A stretch of DNA of 64,000 nucleotides from Acanthosepion esculentum (GCA_964036315.1 OZ038485.1:103061235-103125234), one strand, 5' to 3'. Positions 20,580-31,989 are shown, numbered from the stretch's first letter. Notes: generated by a model not told the origin, from the letters alone. Made by a program: numbers and translations.

Positions 20580-20860
20580 GGTGATCAGAAAAATCTTGAG
20601 GACACGAAATGAGGAAAGAAGGTTTGGAGAATAAAGCATTCACCGGACATACTAAAGCAGGTGAACAGTGAATAATCTACTTGACGTGAACTAAAACAGG
20701 TGAACAGTAAATAACTCAACTGACGTGTCTGAGTAAACAGGTAGCAAAACATGGTCCACAAAGAGAAAGGGTGGCAAAAGACTTATTTAAAGCAACATTG
20801 GAAAGGAAGTTTTGCAGAGACATGGTCGAAAATGCCTTGAAACCGCACATAAAAAAGGGT
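20580..20860 (+). pseudogene. endonuclease-RT LINE (second family), C-terminal fragment
   Basis: Frameshifted remains of the GHxMRKEGLENxxFTGHTxG, ITxLTxLSKQVAKHGPQRE and AKDLFKATLERKFCRDMVEN blocks on the plus strand. Partly duplicated internally (aaagcaggtgaacagtgaat, then aaaacaggtgaacagtaaat). Confidence 0.6.
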
Positions 20861-20869
20861 GTTTGTGTG

Positions 20870-21390
20870 TTAAAGTTTTTAATTAAAGATGCCCCTTTAT
20901 AACATTGTGAATTTCCAAATATATGAAAATGTCTATAAGTTCAAATTTTGAACACTAAATCGGGTTAGAGCAACAGTCGTACAGAAAAAAAACATTACTG
21001 TCGCTGTTTAGCGTAGCCAAGGAAAGACAACACAACTGTTGTTGTCTATGGAGCTCCACGATGTGGTTTTCTGTGATTTTAACAAGTACGTATGTTGATG
21101 TTTAGAAAGAAAACTCTGAATACGAAGCCGTAGAGAAGGCAACGAAAAACTACTCCACTTATCTTTCCCAAAGAGTCATGACAATTACATATAAAAAATC
21201 AAATCAAATCTGAAGTCATGATTGCTTATGTCCTGAAAGAGCATGACATTAATATATATGTAAAAATTCAGATATAAATAAAATATATCCGTAAAAAGAC
21301 AATATAAATAAATACAAAAGGAAAACATTTTTGTTATTATGCACTTTGGAAAATTTGAATTTACAAACAAATCTCACCAAATCATCCTAT
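20870..21390. other. unannotated AT-rich stretch
   Basis: No feature recognised. Confidence 0.5.
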
Positions 21391-21395
21391 TTTTT

Positions 21396-21960
21396 TAATC
21401 CTTTTACCCCAAGCAAGGCAATAAAGCCACTAAGACAAGAGGTTAGAGAATATGAGAAAAATCTACTATTAAGGAGAGAGGACAAGAATAAGAATTAAGA
21501 CACAAGAAGATAACGATTGACATTACATTTACATTTTTGAAGATCAAAGTTGATTGGGAAGCAAGAAGCCGGAAGAGAGTTCCACAAGCGAGAAGTGCAA
21601 TAGAAGGAACTGTTAGCATAGAACTGACGGTTATATCTAGACATTTCAACTGTAAAATGATGAGACATTGCTGCCAATCTAGTACTGTACTTAAACCCAT
21701 AAATTCTACCATAGCAAAGAGTTCATCCGAGTAATTACCATGAAAGTATTTATAGAAAAGGTACAGGAAAACTACGTTATGGCGGTGGAAAGGGGACTGA
21801 AGCCGAGATGCCAGGTCAGGACGAATAACATTTCAAATTCTTCTTTGGATTTTACTAAGAATCTCTAAATATATAGCAGGATGACCAGACCAGATGTGCC
21901 AGCAATATTCAAAGCAAGGACGAATGCAGACATATAAATATGTAAGATATATTTGCAACT
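21396..21960 (-). pseudogene. LINE (CR1/Jockey-group), 3' end copy
   Basis: The minus strand begins (3' end) at ttttaccccaagcaaggcaa and carries FDLQKCKCNVNRYLLVS, SRLWNSLPASCFPINFD and MSHHFTVEMSRYNRQFYANS, then decays toward 21960 (LEILSKIQRRI-like). Several frameshifts. Confidence 0.8.
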
Positions 21961-21964
21961 AGGA

Positions 21965-22765
21965 GATTTTGCATATTCTTCTTCTAAGAGAGGCTCTGAA
22001 TAACTCTCCCAGCTGATTGTCAGGTTTGAAACCGTACCATTATCTCCAAATGCCGATTTTCTTACGCCTATATCATAATATTTTTAATTAAAAATTTAAA
22101 AGGCACAAAGCTACTGATATGAATTGGTACAATTCACTTGACCACGTGTACACTACAGTGTCTTCTCGCAAAGTTAACATCCAATTCCTCAAGTATCTCC
22201 TTTCAAAACGGAGCTCTCAAGCGCATAAAATGAAATGAGTCACTGCCTCTTTATACTCTGATATTTCCGACAGCACTGACCCGACCTCAGACAAGGGTCA
22301 ACATTTCCGCCAATTAAAAGCAGTAAATGCGTGAAATGAGATCATCATTTTTTTTTTTAGAGGCATTACATTTTTTATTGAAAAAAATATGGAAAAATAT
22401 TAAACAGTGGATTGAATTTAATTTTAAATTTAAATAGGGGAAATATAGACAAAATGACAAAAGAATATAAATAAGTTTTCTTAAATGATTCACAATCTAA
22501 ACAAAATTCATTTAAAAAAAAAAAACTCTTGAATATTACTCTCTCACTTTACTTTTTTTGTCAGACTTTGAATTATGACACTTTGTGTCCTCGATATTTT
22601 TTGATTGACCTTTCAACTACCTGATGAACATTCATAAATGTTCTCAAATTTATAAGCCTAGATAAACCAATGACATCGTCGCCTTTGTATATAAACAAGT
22701 GCAGCAAAATAAATCCTACATTGCCTTGACGAGGACGAAATGAGTCGGCTAAGAATAGTTTTCCT
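21965..22765. other. unannotated stretch
   Basis: No recognised gene or repeat, apart from A- and T-runs near 22345 and 22510. Confidence 0.5.
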
Positions 22766-22770
22766 CTTGT

Positions 22771-22772
22771 CC

Positions 22773-22804
<32 letters not shown>

Positions 22805-22805
22805 A
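22771..22805. repeat. (TA)n(TG)n microsatellite
   Basis: Compound run directly upstream of a dispersed repeat. Confidence 0.95.
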
Positions 22806-22925
22806 TTTGGGCAGCAATCCCTCTTTTATACAAGTTTCGTTAAAAACGACTGGCAAGGTACTGCGATAAGTATTTTATTTAGTTTTTCTTGTGTTCTTAT
22901 AATTTTTATTTATTTCTGGACACAA
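22803..22925 (+). repeat. unclassified repeat, copy 1
   Basis: gtatttgggcagcaatccct cttttatacaa is nearly identical to 24788-24820, and both continue into T-rich sequence. Pair distance about 2 kb. Confidence 0.6.
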
Positions 22926-23384
22926 AGTATGTAAAAATTGTCCAAATGTTCTGTATGTCTGAGTGTTGTCCGCAACATACTCGTAGAAAATACAAATATA
23001 ATCATCCGCATGTAAAAAGAACAAGGCTAAGATAATGGAAGCATTATTAATAAAAAAAAGTAAAATATAACTACAACGATGAGCACGGCCACAATGTACT
23101 GGCCTTGTTTGGAAAATAACAAAATTCCCATAACTCTAGATACATACATAAAAAATCGATACATTTACTTAAAAGTAAAAATAAAGTCATCCTTGATAAT
23201 GATTAAAGGAATAGACAAAAGCGCTCGGACATACAGAACATTCGGACAATTTCTAAATATTTTTTGTTCAGAAAAGAAAAAAAATATATATATGAACACA
23301 AGAAAAATTAAATAAAAAACATAACCGCAGTATTTTGTCATTCGTGTTAACGAAACACACACACACACATTATATTATATATAT

Positions 23385-23530
23385 ATAGTATTTACATTAG
23401 TCGGACTATTGTCGCCATATTTGTCACAACGTTTCGACCGTTGTACACTCCGGCCTTCTTCAGGTGGTTGGAATTTCGAACCGAACCCTTTATTTCGATC
23501 ACTGGGGTAGACTGTTCTAGATCCACGAGC
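23385..23530 (-). repeat. CTGAAGAAGG-type dispersed repeat, best copy
   Basis: The minus strand reads cacctgaagaaggccggagt, then tacaacggtcgaaacgttgt, then gacaatagtccgactaatgt. GGCCG and CGGUC can pair between the CUGAAGA and GAAA boxes, resembling hammerhead stem II. Stem III and a correct NUH cleavage site are absent. Confidence 0.6.
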
Positions 23531-23579
23531 CATGTTTGATGGATGTCAGTTATCAGTTATCTCCTGCTAATTTTTCCCT

Positions 23580-23680
23580 CTGAAAGTTCTCCACTGCCTT
23601 AACCGGGTATTGAACTCACACTCTTTGGGTCTGTCACTGGATCTAACCAACGCCTTTATCCACTGTGCCATGTGTCCTTG
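23580..23680 (-). repeat. tRNA-derived SINE head
   Basis: The minus strand reads acatggcacagtggataaag (A box) and gtgagttcaatacccggtt (B box) about 40 bases apart. It is not a functional tRNA: the arms do not close. Confidence 0.6.
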
Positions 23681-23681
23681 A

Positions 23682-23683
<2 letters not shown>

Positions 23684-23732
<49 letters not shown>
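23684..23732. repeat. (TA)n microsatellite
   Basis: Pure TA run next to the SINE head. Confidence 0.97.
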
Positions 23733-23734
<2 letters not shown>

Positions 23735-23735
<1 letters not shown>

Positions 23736-24785
23736 CTTGAAAAGCGATGATATGGCACAAACATTAACTCTTTGATAATGGCTTGTAGAAACCGCAAGTA
23801 CGCAAACATTGGACAATTTATATTTAATTTTTGACCGGAAGCTAGGAAAATAGTCTAAAATATAGAAAAAATAAACAAGAAATTGTGGTAATTTGAGCGA
23901 GGAATTCTTAGTGTTTATTTACAGGAAACTTTGGAATTAAAACCAACTGGACCAAGGGTTATAAACAAATAATATATTTTTATTTGATTTAGACTGGAGT
24001 AAGTCCTTTGATATTCGGGGTAACAAAAGTTCGTTATAAGTCCGATCTTGGTAGCAGTCGGGATAAAGTCCGTTTCGGCACGGTATTCGACAGTTTACCT
24101 GGTAGAAGTAGTAGTAGTATTCATATATGTCAGCGTCAATCAACTGTGTTTTTCTCGGTCCTAAGAAAGGAAGAAATATCATTAGCAAATGACCTCTTAA
24201 ATTTCTTCACGCGTCACACATGGCTGGTTTCTCTGGTGATTGTGTCTCTTGCTCCGTGGTTTCTCTCGCTGTTCCTTCTCCTCATCTAGCTCAGAGCTGC
24301 GAGCTTATGTTCTTTCGAACTGGCTCCCAGACTGTTGGCGAACCTTGGTTTCGGCTAACATCAAAAGGCTCTTTGTGTTTATTTTCCTTTCTTTTTTTTA
24401 TATATATAGCAGAAGTTATGCATGAAGCCTCCCTGACATTTAGTTTTCAGCCACAGATTCTGGTCCTGCAAACATCCGACGTTTTTCGGTCAGGTTCAGT
24501 CTTTTCTTCTTATTCCTCTTTTTATTTTTATTTTTGAGGGTTGCTTTCTTATTAGCTGAGAGAGAAATAGATAGAGAGAAGTTTAAACAGAAAGAGAGAG
24601 AGAGAGAGTTTTAAAGGAAAGCGAAAATGCATTATTTTAATCTTAATTCTTTTTTTGGTTTATATATATTATTTTTATATTTTATTTTTATCGGGACTAA
24701 CTAAAAAAAATCCTTCATAAAGAGCTTTTGTTGGTTTTTAACCAAAATTATCTAGACAAAAGATTGCTACTAAGTAGACCATAAT
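23735..24785. other. unannotated stretch
   Basis: Several short open frames (for example 24008-24289) but none with a recognisable domain. Repeated GTAGTAGTAG at 24100-24118 and a (GA)n tract at 24590-24610. Confidence 0.45.
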
Positions 24786-24786
24786 T

Positions 24787-24920
24787 GTGTATTTGGGAAG
24801 CAATCCCTCTTTTATACAATTTTCTTTCTTGTTCTGGCCAACTGGGATTGTGTATTTCTTTATAGTGTTTCTTATAATTAGCGTGTATTTGATTTTTATA
24901 GAAAATCTTGACATTGTTGA
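24787..24920 (+). repeat. unclassified repeat, copy 2
   Basis: Partner of 22803-22925 (gtatttgggaagcaatccct ...). Confidence 0.6.
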
Positions 24921-24924
24921 TTTA

Positions 24925-25555
24925 TCTGTGTGTTCAGTCTTGTTGTTGCCTACTTTAGAAATAATCTAATTTGCTTATGTATGAGGTAGTTCGGAAAACC
25001 GTTATTAACTAGCGTCTGCTTCACGCTGTTGAGTTCTTTAAAGAATAACGGACGAGAGGATGAATTCTCGTGCCCTCTTTTGAGCAAAGTTTTTGATAGC
25101 TAAAGTAAAGTGGACATTCACTCTTAAAATTAAGGTGGCATGAGTTTTTCTACTTGTAGTTTTTTTTTTGTTGGTAAAACAAAGTAGTAAATGTGTTATT
25201 ACTATATTCTACAAGAACGTCTAAGAATAGTAGTTTATTATTTGACTGGTAAATAGGTGTTGGGATCTGTGAAATGATGCTTCTGTCCTTAACTTTACCT
25301 ACGAAATTAGTAAAAGAAAATAAACAATAAATAAAGGGTTGCTAAGCCGTAAAAAACGAATAAGTCAATCAATCCCCTTTGATCAAACACCTTTAATCAA
25401 TCACAAGTATTTTTTTAATAATCGGAAAATATTTTCCGTTTCCCGCGTCATGTTCTGTCCTTGAAATGCCTCATCAGATCGAGACTTTCATGTGGATGTC
25501 AGGCATGGCGCTGAACCCGTTCAAAAATATCTAGATTGTCAGCTGCTTACAACAG
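24925..25555 (+). other. unannotated stretch with a SINE tail
   Basis: At 25330-25375 the sequence gctaagccgtaaaaaacgaa then taagtcaatcaatcc matches the last 40 bases of the 5S-tRNA SINEs. Nothing else recognised. Confidence 0.5.
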
Positions 25556-25559
25556 TTTT

Positions 25560-26540
25560 CTCAGATCAATGGTTAAAAATAGTTTTGAGCGAATGAAACC
25601 TGTGGGTTTGGGCGAAGACCATCCTTCTACGAAACTTATGGACTAGCGCCACAGAATCACAAACAAAGAACAGAACTAGATAATAGAAACCACATCACTT
25701 GAGGACTCCCAACAGCGACAACAACTAAAATAGATAACCCATGTAACTCGAAGAGGAAAAAATAACATAATCAAGATGTTGACATTCCACAGTACTTCAA
25801 ATAAAAGTTTAGGAAGGAAACCCTCGTTAATACTGAAAAGTGCAATAACAGTTGCTAGACTTGAGAAACCTATTTTCCTGCAAAATTGTTTTAAGAGAAA
25901 TACTGGATGTCCCCAGAAATTGACAAAATTCTTTAGTCTAATAACATCGTTTTTACATATTTTGTTACAATTTGAGATCGTTTGAGCGAAAATTGACTAA
26001 GTTGACTGCACGGACTTATCGTAATGAGAATTTACCAGGATGATAATAATAAAGTGATAATAACAAAGTGCTGTTGAAATAGCCACCACACCTTGTAACC
26101 TTTTTCTATGGGACTATATGAAAGGACATGTCTATATCCCCCTCTTCCTAGAGGAACTTAAGCAGAGAATCACTGAGGCGCTCTATAATGTTACGCAAGG
26201 CACGCTACAGCATGTTTGGCAGGAGCTGGACTACTGACTTGACATGTGTCGTGCCACAGGTGGTGCGCATATTGAACATTTGTTAAACTTTGTGAAATCT
26301 ATTATAAAATTTATATCCCTTTGAATATCTAATTTTGATAAATAAATCTTTTATTGTTCAACATGGAGCTATTTAATTTCGTATACCTGAGGCATGTAGT
26401 AACTCGGATATTCACATTTTAAATTATGCTATTTTTGTGGGAGCGCCCTGTATTTTATAAATTTCAACCGACAGTATAACTGGCTTCTCTGTCAGTGAAT
26501 GCCAAATGTTTCACAAGGAAACGACTATTATTAGCATTAT
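25560..26540 (+). repeat. unclassified dispersed repeat, copy 1, split by a mariner derivative
   Basis: Shares gcctgtgggtt-, gaagaccaca-, aagatgttgac- and ttaagagaaata-type blocks with 34900-35235 and 35705-36155. The block is interrupted at 25901 and resumes at 26451 with ttttataaatttcaaccgac. No coding signature. Confidence 0.7.
25903..26450 (+). mobile_element. mariner deletion derivative, 548 bp
   Basis: Inserted with a TA duplication (25901-25902 and 26451-26452). The empty site gagaaatattttataaa is preserved in the paralogues near 35155 and 36070. Ends: ctggatgtccccagaaattg and the imperfect inverse, tttttgtgggagcgccctg. The plus strand keeps only the transposase C-terminus: TCNLFLWDYMKGHVYIPLFL, then EELKQRITEALYNVTQGTLQ, HVWQELDY and CRATGGAHIEHL, a known mariner ending. 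The catalytic aspartates are deleted. Confidence 0.85.
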
Positions 26541-26920
26541 CAATTTTAATTTTTTAATTCTTTGTAATGTCCAAAGTATTGACTTCTTTTAGAATATTAT
26601 TATTATTATTTTCGTGCGCGTTTGGACAGAAACGAACAAAAGAACATTTTTCTCTTTCTGATTTTTTTTTTGTTTAGTCATGTGACCGGACAGAAACAAT
26701 TAGAAACAATTGTCTTTAGAGGAAATGACTGTTCGTCCGCATTTATCTCATAATCGCGATAACATTGGCCTGTAAACTGTCACCAAATCAAGTTTTTTTT
26801 TATTCATTTTTTTTTTTTTTCCTAATTTCTATTCATTTATTTTTATTTTTGTTCGCTGGATTATTTTACATTTCATTGGAAACAAAGAAAAGCGTACTGT
26901 TCTTCTATATAATATCGGTC
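26455..26920. other. repeat remainder and unannotated stretch
   Basis: 26455-26540 belongs to the dispersed repeat; the rest is AT-rich without a recognised feature. Confidence 0.5.
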
Positions 26921-26924
26921 GTCC

Positions 26925-27345
26925 TATAAGGCAGTGAATGCTAGACAATCTCATCACAGATGGAGAAGAGACTTAAGGTAACAGAAATGTGGTTTTACAG
27001 AAGTGTACTGTGAATACCATGGACTGAACATGTGAGCAACGAGAATGTTTTAGAGAAAATGGAAACAAAAACAACACTTAAACTTAGAATGAGAATTGAA
27101 ATTTCCGAGAAACTTAATGATGAAGGAGGGCTTAGAGAATTTGACACTCACAGGATATATTTAAGGTAAGAGAGAATGAGGAAAACAGCGAATAACCCAC
27201 TTAACGAGTTTGTGTAAAGATGGCAGAACAGAGAGTGGGGGTGGTAGTAAAAGACAAATATTACTAAGACCACTCAAAAGATGAGAGGTTCTGGAAAGCC
27301 AAGCAAAGTATTAAGAAACAGGAAATTTTCGTTATGAACAATGAA
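26925..27345 (+). pseudogene. endonuclease-RT LINE fragment, tandem unit 1
   Basis: From ataaggcagtgaatgctaga through gaacatgtgagcaacgagaa to the WRAM-like end. The plus strand encodes frameshifted KRLKVTEMWFYRSVL-, DTHRIYLR- and NNPLNEFV-like remains. Confidence 0.65.
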
Positions 27346-27725
27346 AAGACTACTGAACTGTTACGTAATATCAGTCCTCATATACAGCAGTGAATGCCGG
27401 GCAATCTCCTCACAGATAAAGAAGAGACTTGAAGTAATCCAGAAAAACGTTGAGAATACCATGAACCAAACATGTTAGCAAGTTCAAAAGACAATGGCAA
27501 CGAAAAGGATACTTATGGTTAACATCAGGAAGAAACAACTGAAATTTCTGGGGCACATAACGAGGAGAGACGGCTTGTAAAATTTGACACCCACGGGACA
27601 GAGGGCCAGAGAAAAGCAACACACAACCTACCTGGCGAGATTGAGCAAATGTATGACAGAGCAGGGTTTGGGAGAGATGGCAAAAAGAAAAAAGTTATAA
27701 AGAGCTACAAAACATTTTTCTACAT
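27300..27725 (+). pseudogene. endonuclease-RT LINE fragment, tandem unit 2
   Basis: Begins a little further 5' in the family (gccaagcaaagtattaagaa, atgaacaatgaaaagactac) and repeats the same C-terminal segment (KKRLEVIQKNVENTMNQTC-like). Frameshifted. Confidence 0.65.
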
Positions 27726-27734
27726 AAATATAGC

Positions 27735-28225
27735 AAATTTTAAAGTCAAGCAAAGTATTAAGAAACAGGAAAATGAACAATGAAAACATTACTGAATTGT
27801 TACGTAATAGTTCTCCTATACAGCAGTGAATGCTGGACAATCTCCCCACAGATAAAGAGGCTTGAAGCAACAGAAATGTGGTTACACTGAAACATGCTGA
27901 GAATACCATGGAGTGAACATCTGAGCAACGACGAAGTTTTAGGAAAAATGGAAACAAAAAAGAACAATTATACGTAGCATCAGAACGAGATTCCTTGGGT
28001 ACATAATAAGGTAAGAGGTATTGGAAAATTTGACACTCACAAAACATATTGAAGGTAAAAAGGCCAGAAGAAAGCAGTGCATAACGTACCCAACGAGTTT
28101 GTGTAAACGGTTGGCAGAACAATGATTAGGAGATATAGAAAAAAGAGAAACTTTACTAAGGGTTACAAATGACAGGAAATTGTGGAGAGCCATGATCGTT
28201 CACTTCCTGAAGTGACACGGCACAT
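27735..28225 (+). pseudogene. endonuclease-RT LINE fragment, tandem unit 3
   Basis: Same start as unit 2 (aagtcaagcaaagtattaag). It runs through gcagtgaatgctggacaatc and the family's last bases (tggagagccatgatcgttca cttcctgaag) at 28172-28212. All three units point the same way. Confidence 0.7.
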
Positions 28226-28377
28226 AGAAGAAGATAGGAAAATAATGCTGTTTTTTTTTTAACAGTATGCATGCTAGTAATCTACCTGTTGTTTTTTTTA
28301 CAAGTATTTCCGTAGAAAATTCTAAAATTTTAAAAATATATTTTTTTTAATTCTTTGACAGTGCATGCCAGATCTTC

Positions 28378-28985
28378 AGTTTTGCTATAAAAATGTATTG
28401 TTGGCTATTTTGCTATAAAATGTGCCGATGGTCATTTTACTTTAAAAAAGTATTACTGGTTACTTTGCTATAAGAAGCAAAATTAAGAAGAAATTAATGT
28501 TGGTAATTTTACTATAAAAATGTATTCCTGTATATTTTGTTATAAGAGTGTATTGTTGGGAAATTTATTTTTATAAAATTGTATTATTTCTAATATTTTT
28601 ATAAAAATGTATTGTAGGTATTTTTACTATAAAAATGTATTGTAGGTATTTTATAAAACTGTATAGCTAGTATTTTTACTATAAAAATGTATTGTAGGTA
28701 TTTTTACTATAAAAATGTATTGTAGGTATTTTTACTATAAAAATGTATTGTAGGTATTTTATAAAACTGTATAGATAGTATTTTTACTATAAAAATGTAT
28801 TGTAGGTAATTTATAAAACTGTATAGCTAGTATTTTTACTATGAAAATGTATTTTATACTTTCCTAGTGTTTTGATTTTTTTGGGAGGGGTCACTATTTT
28901 CCAATAGCTGATACCATAACTAGTGCTATCACCGGGGTCAGGTTAGACCTGAGAACAACAGCAATTAAGAGATTGTTCCACAGAC
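28378..28985 (-). mobile_element. minisatellite-SINE-like element with expanded minisatellite
   Basis: 28378-28850 is an array of ~28-bp units around actataaaaatgtattgtag, with several variants. 28880-28985 is the family head in reverse (tcactattttccaatagctg, aggttagacctgagaacaac). This joins the same head and minisatellite as at 34016 and 45011. Confidence 0.7.
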
Positions 28986-28989
28986 CAGC

Positions 28990-29700
28990 TTTCAAGTTTG
29001 ACTATCAACATTATATTTTTATGAGGCATTTTATATTGTAAAAATAGGAATAACCATTTCGTTCCAGTAATTCTAATGTCAATATGAACATCGGAAACCT
29101 TATGAAATAAACTAAGTCGTTAACCAATAATTTATATAAGTTTTTTCTTTCATTAATTCAATAATATCATCGCGTTTTTTTTTAAAGTAATCTCTTAGGG
29201 CCTTTGGATAAATATTCAGAGCAGAGAAAACATGAAATCTTTTTATTACTCTGCGCTTATGATAATAAAATAATCAATTATGGCCGGTATGTAATGTCAA
29301 TGTTTCTCATCGATCGTATGTAAGTTGCCTAAAGCAATGTTCTTTTCTGAATATCATTTGTTAGCTTTTCAGTTATATGATTTTTTATTTTATTTTCATT
29401 TATTGAAGGAAAATGTTTCAAGTGAATAAATAATACTCGAAAAAGTTTCTAGGATACATTTGGATTCAAGTCAAGAAAACCTCTTTTGTCGTTTCTTTTT
29501 AATGCCTTTCTACAAATATAAAATTCATAAAGTGATATGAGATGAAATTTCACTTAAAATTGAAACGTTAAAGCAGACAATGTCAGTATTTGGGGTGGGG
29601 GCGGATGGATACGCAGTTTTGCTATTAATAGAGGATTAATGGACTTTGAATGGTTATGTGCAAACCATTCCGTATGTGATGTAACTACTTTTAGACTGTC
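28990..29700. other. unannotated AT-rich stretch
   Basis: No recognised gene or repeat. Confidence 0.5.
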
Positions 29701-29704
29701 AGCA

Positions 29705-30217
29705 TGGACAACGTCTGATCAAAAAGTATCGGGATTGGTACTATAAAAAGAAAACTACAACATATATAAATTCAGTATTTAATCTTCTTCGAAGTAGTCC
29801 GCTTCTAAAGCCACACACTTTACTCAGGATCATTTCTATTCTCTTGGATTTCCTCGTCATCATGAAATCTTGTTCCTTTCAAGTGGGATTTAATTTTTGG
29901 AGAGGAAAAAGTTGCAAGGGACGAGATCTGGGGAATATGGCGGTTGTCGAACCTGGGAAATTTTAGGCTTGGTAAAAAAAAACTGCTTTACTGATAGAGC
30001 CTCTGTGGTGTGGTGAGACAACCACACTCTACACACTTTCCTTCCAAACACTGTTATAAACAACTGAAGTGAACGAGAACGTTATAACTTTATATAACGT
30101 TATAAGTGAGCATGCGCAACAGAGTTCAAGGTCAATTTGTGCTAAGCGGCTCCATTCTGCTTACTTAAGCTGTTACCATAGCAACAAGTCCCGATAATTT
30201 TTGTATTAGACGTCGTA
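29705..30217 (-). mobile_element. mariner-like deletion derivative, family C
   Basis: Ends: acgtctgatcaaaaagtatc (left) and the inverse, ttatcgggacttg on the minus strand near 30190 (cccgataatttttgtattag on plus). The minus strand holds HLKGTRFHDDE-type transposase C-terminal remains at 29850-29890 (KxHLKGxRF is typical of mariners). An inner palindrome (aacgttataactttatataa) sits at 30078. Confidence 0.6.
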
Positions 30218-30644
30218 TGTCATCTGTTAAATTTAATTCACGTCAGCATTTTCCTTTCGCAAATTTTGTGTTTGAAATTAATGGGTATATTTTAACTATA
30301 ACACTAAGGATTTGTAAGATATGAGTTTTTAAAGTTATGAAGCTACAAATAGATATTGTTTTCAAATGCATCAAAATTTCCAAAATGTAAATTAATGCCA
30401 ACCTTTGAAAGTAGTGCTATTAATGTAGTCATTTGTTTTTTAAATGACAGCAGTGAAAGATGACTATAATTATTACAGGAGATAAAGTCCGCCGAAATGT
30501 CACCGGACTTTGATTTTGGTTGCAGATAAAAGAACAAAAAATATGACGCCAGGAAATTATTCAGCCATTTTAAATATCTCGAAAACTGGTTGTATGTTTT
30601 TGGTATAATTTAGCAACCAATAAGTGTGAAAAAGAATATGCCTA

Positions 30645-31335
30645 ACAAGGTTATATATTGATATGCTTAACAACCTTTTGCAGGTTGGTTGAAAACCGGA
30701 AAACTATTTTTACACTGTAAGAATTTTCCTTTTAGAGATAATCATGATTTACTGGTACAAGTTCTATTAATTTTTTTTTTTTAATCGTATCACCCCAAGC
30801 AAGGCCGGAGGCCACTATTACGCATGGGGTTAAAGAAGGGTTGGAGGAATGAAAGGTGAAAGGATGTGGAGAAGGGAAGTGGATAGATCAAGGCAACTGG
30901 AGATGTCGATTGACGCTACACTTAAACCGTTGGAGATTGTATTTGTCAGGGAAACAGTAATAGGGAATGGAGTTCCATAGGCGAGATGTGCGAGACATGA
31001 AGCTATTGGAGTAGAAGAGACGTCTACATCTAACAGTTTCCACGGTGTAGGGGTGGGAGCGGGATGCCAGCCTCGTGGGACGTTTAAATTCACGAGGCCT
31101 CTGAGTAGGGGGGGTAGATTATGTGAATTTATACTTTTCTCAAGGGTATTTATGTATAAGTAAATATAACATAGCCGATTGGAATCAGGACTCGGCTATC
31201 CGACTTCCAGTTCCGAGCCGTTATCCATTACAGTATTACACATTCATACTTACAGCACCTAATATTTCCAAGCAGTCACCCATCTTGGTACTGACTAGGC
31301 TCGACATTGCTTAACTTCGGTGGTTGTACGAGCAC
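30645..31335 (-). mobile_element. 5S-tRNA chimeric SINE split by a LINE insertion
   Basis: Minus-strand order: 5S-like head (accgaagttaagcaatgtcg, gatgggtgactgcttggaaa) at 31240-31335, tRNA-like part (atactgtaatggataacggc) at 31180-31240, body, then the tail (caaccttttg) at 30650-30680. The head lacks its first ~30 bases. A LINE 3' end occupies 30778-31112 inside the body. Confidence 0.75.
30778..31112 (-). pseudogene. LINE (CR1/Jockey-group) 3' end inserted in SINE
   Basis: Begins at an A/T-rich tail and tcaccccaagcaaggccgga. The minus strand carries NLQRFKCSVNRHLQLP-like, CRLCNSIPYYCFPDKYN-like and RPRGWHPAPTPTPWKLLDVD-frame remains. It interrupts the SINE, so it is the younger insertion. 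Confidence 0.75.
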
Positions 31336-31359
31336 CAAAAACAAGATTATTCTTTTATT

Positions 31360-31705
31360 GCCTCCTTCAAGGAAAACAATGAAGAAAAAGGAGAGCGGTT
31401 TTTACTTTGTACTGCAGAAGGATGATGAGAAAATGGATACAAAAAGGACACTAAGAATCAGAAAAAGACAATTAAAAATTTTTAGGAAACATAATAAGGA
31501 AAGAAGGCTTGGAAAATCTGATACTCACAGGACATATTGAATGCAATAGGTGCAGAGGAAAGCAACACGTAACCTACCTAACGAGCTTGTGTAAATGGTT
31601 GGCAGAACAGGTATTAAGAGACAGAAAAATTACTAAGAGATACATAGGACAGGAAGTTGTGAAGTGCCATGATCGCCACATCCTGAATGGACACAGCACA
31701 GAAAA
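31360..31705 (+). pseudogene. endonuclease-RT LINE fragment with long open frames
   Basis: Two overlapping open frames read MDTKRTLRIRKRQLKIFRKH and NKERRLGKSDTHRTY, then NLILTGHIECNRCRGKQHVT and YLTSLCKWLAEQVLRDRKIT. This is the best preserved C-terminus of the second LINE family in the window. One frameshift near 31510. Confidence 0.75.
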
Positions 31706-31749
31706 AGAATATTTATTTATTTAGTATTCTTTATGCTTTGATAATTCAT

Positions 31750-31845
31750 AATAATGGTCGATTTGATTGTTTAACGGGATATCAACTTCTTATACGTCAT
31801 TCAATGCCGAAATTCAATTTTCTTGGGAGTTTTGAGGCAATAAAA
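31750..31845 (-). repeat. tail of minisatellite-SINE-like family
   Basis: Reverse of gccgaaattcaattttcttg, caatgccga and gatatcaacttcttatacgt, matching the tails at 12421-12480 and 45300-45355. No head nearby. Confidence 0.55.
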
Positions 31846-31989
31846 ATATAATACTTTGCTTTCACAAATTGAATACATGGTAGATCTTTTGTGCGTATAC
31901 ATATTTGTGTGAACATAATTACTAGAGGCAGTGATATGTGCGTTTTATGCTGTAGGTTTTTTGAAGTTATATTTCAGAATACAGTTTGA

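Noticed and set aside
23437..23475. Calling the CTGAAGAAGG family a bona fide hammerhead
   Set aside because: Stem III and a correct NUH site are missing, so only a relationship is suggested.
27628..28193. Long minus-strand frames
   Set aside because: They are antisense to the LINE fragments and have no domain of their own.
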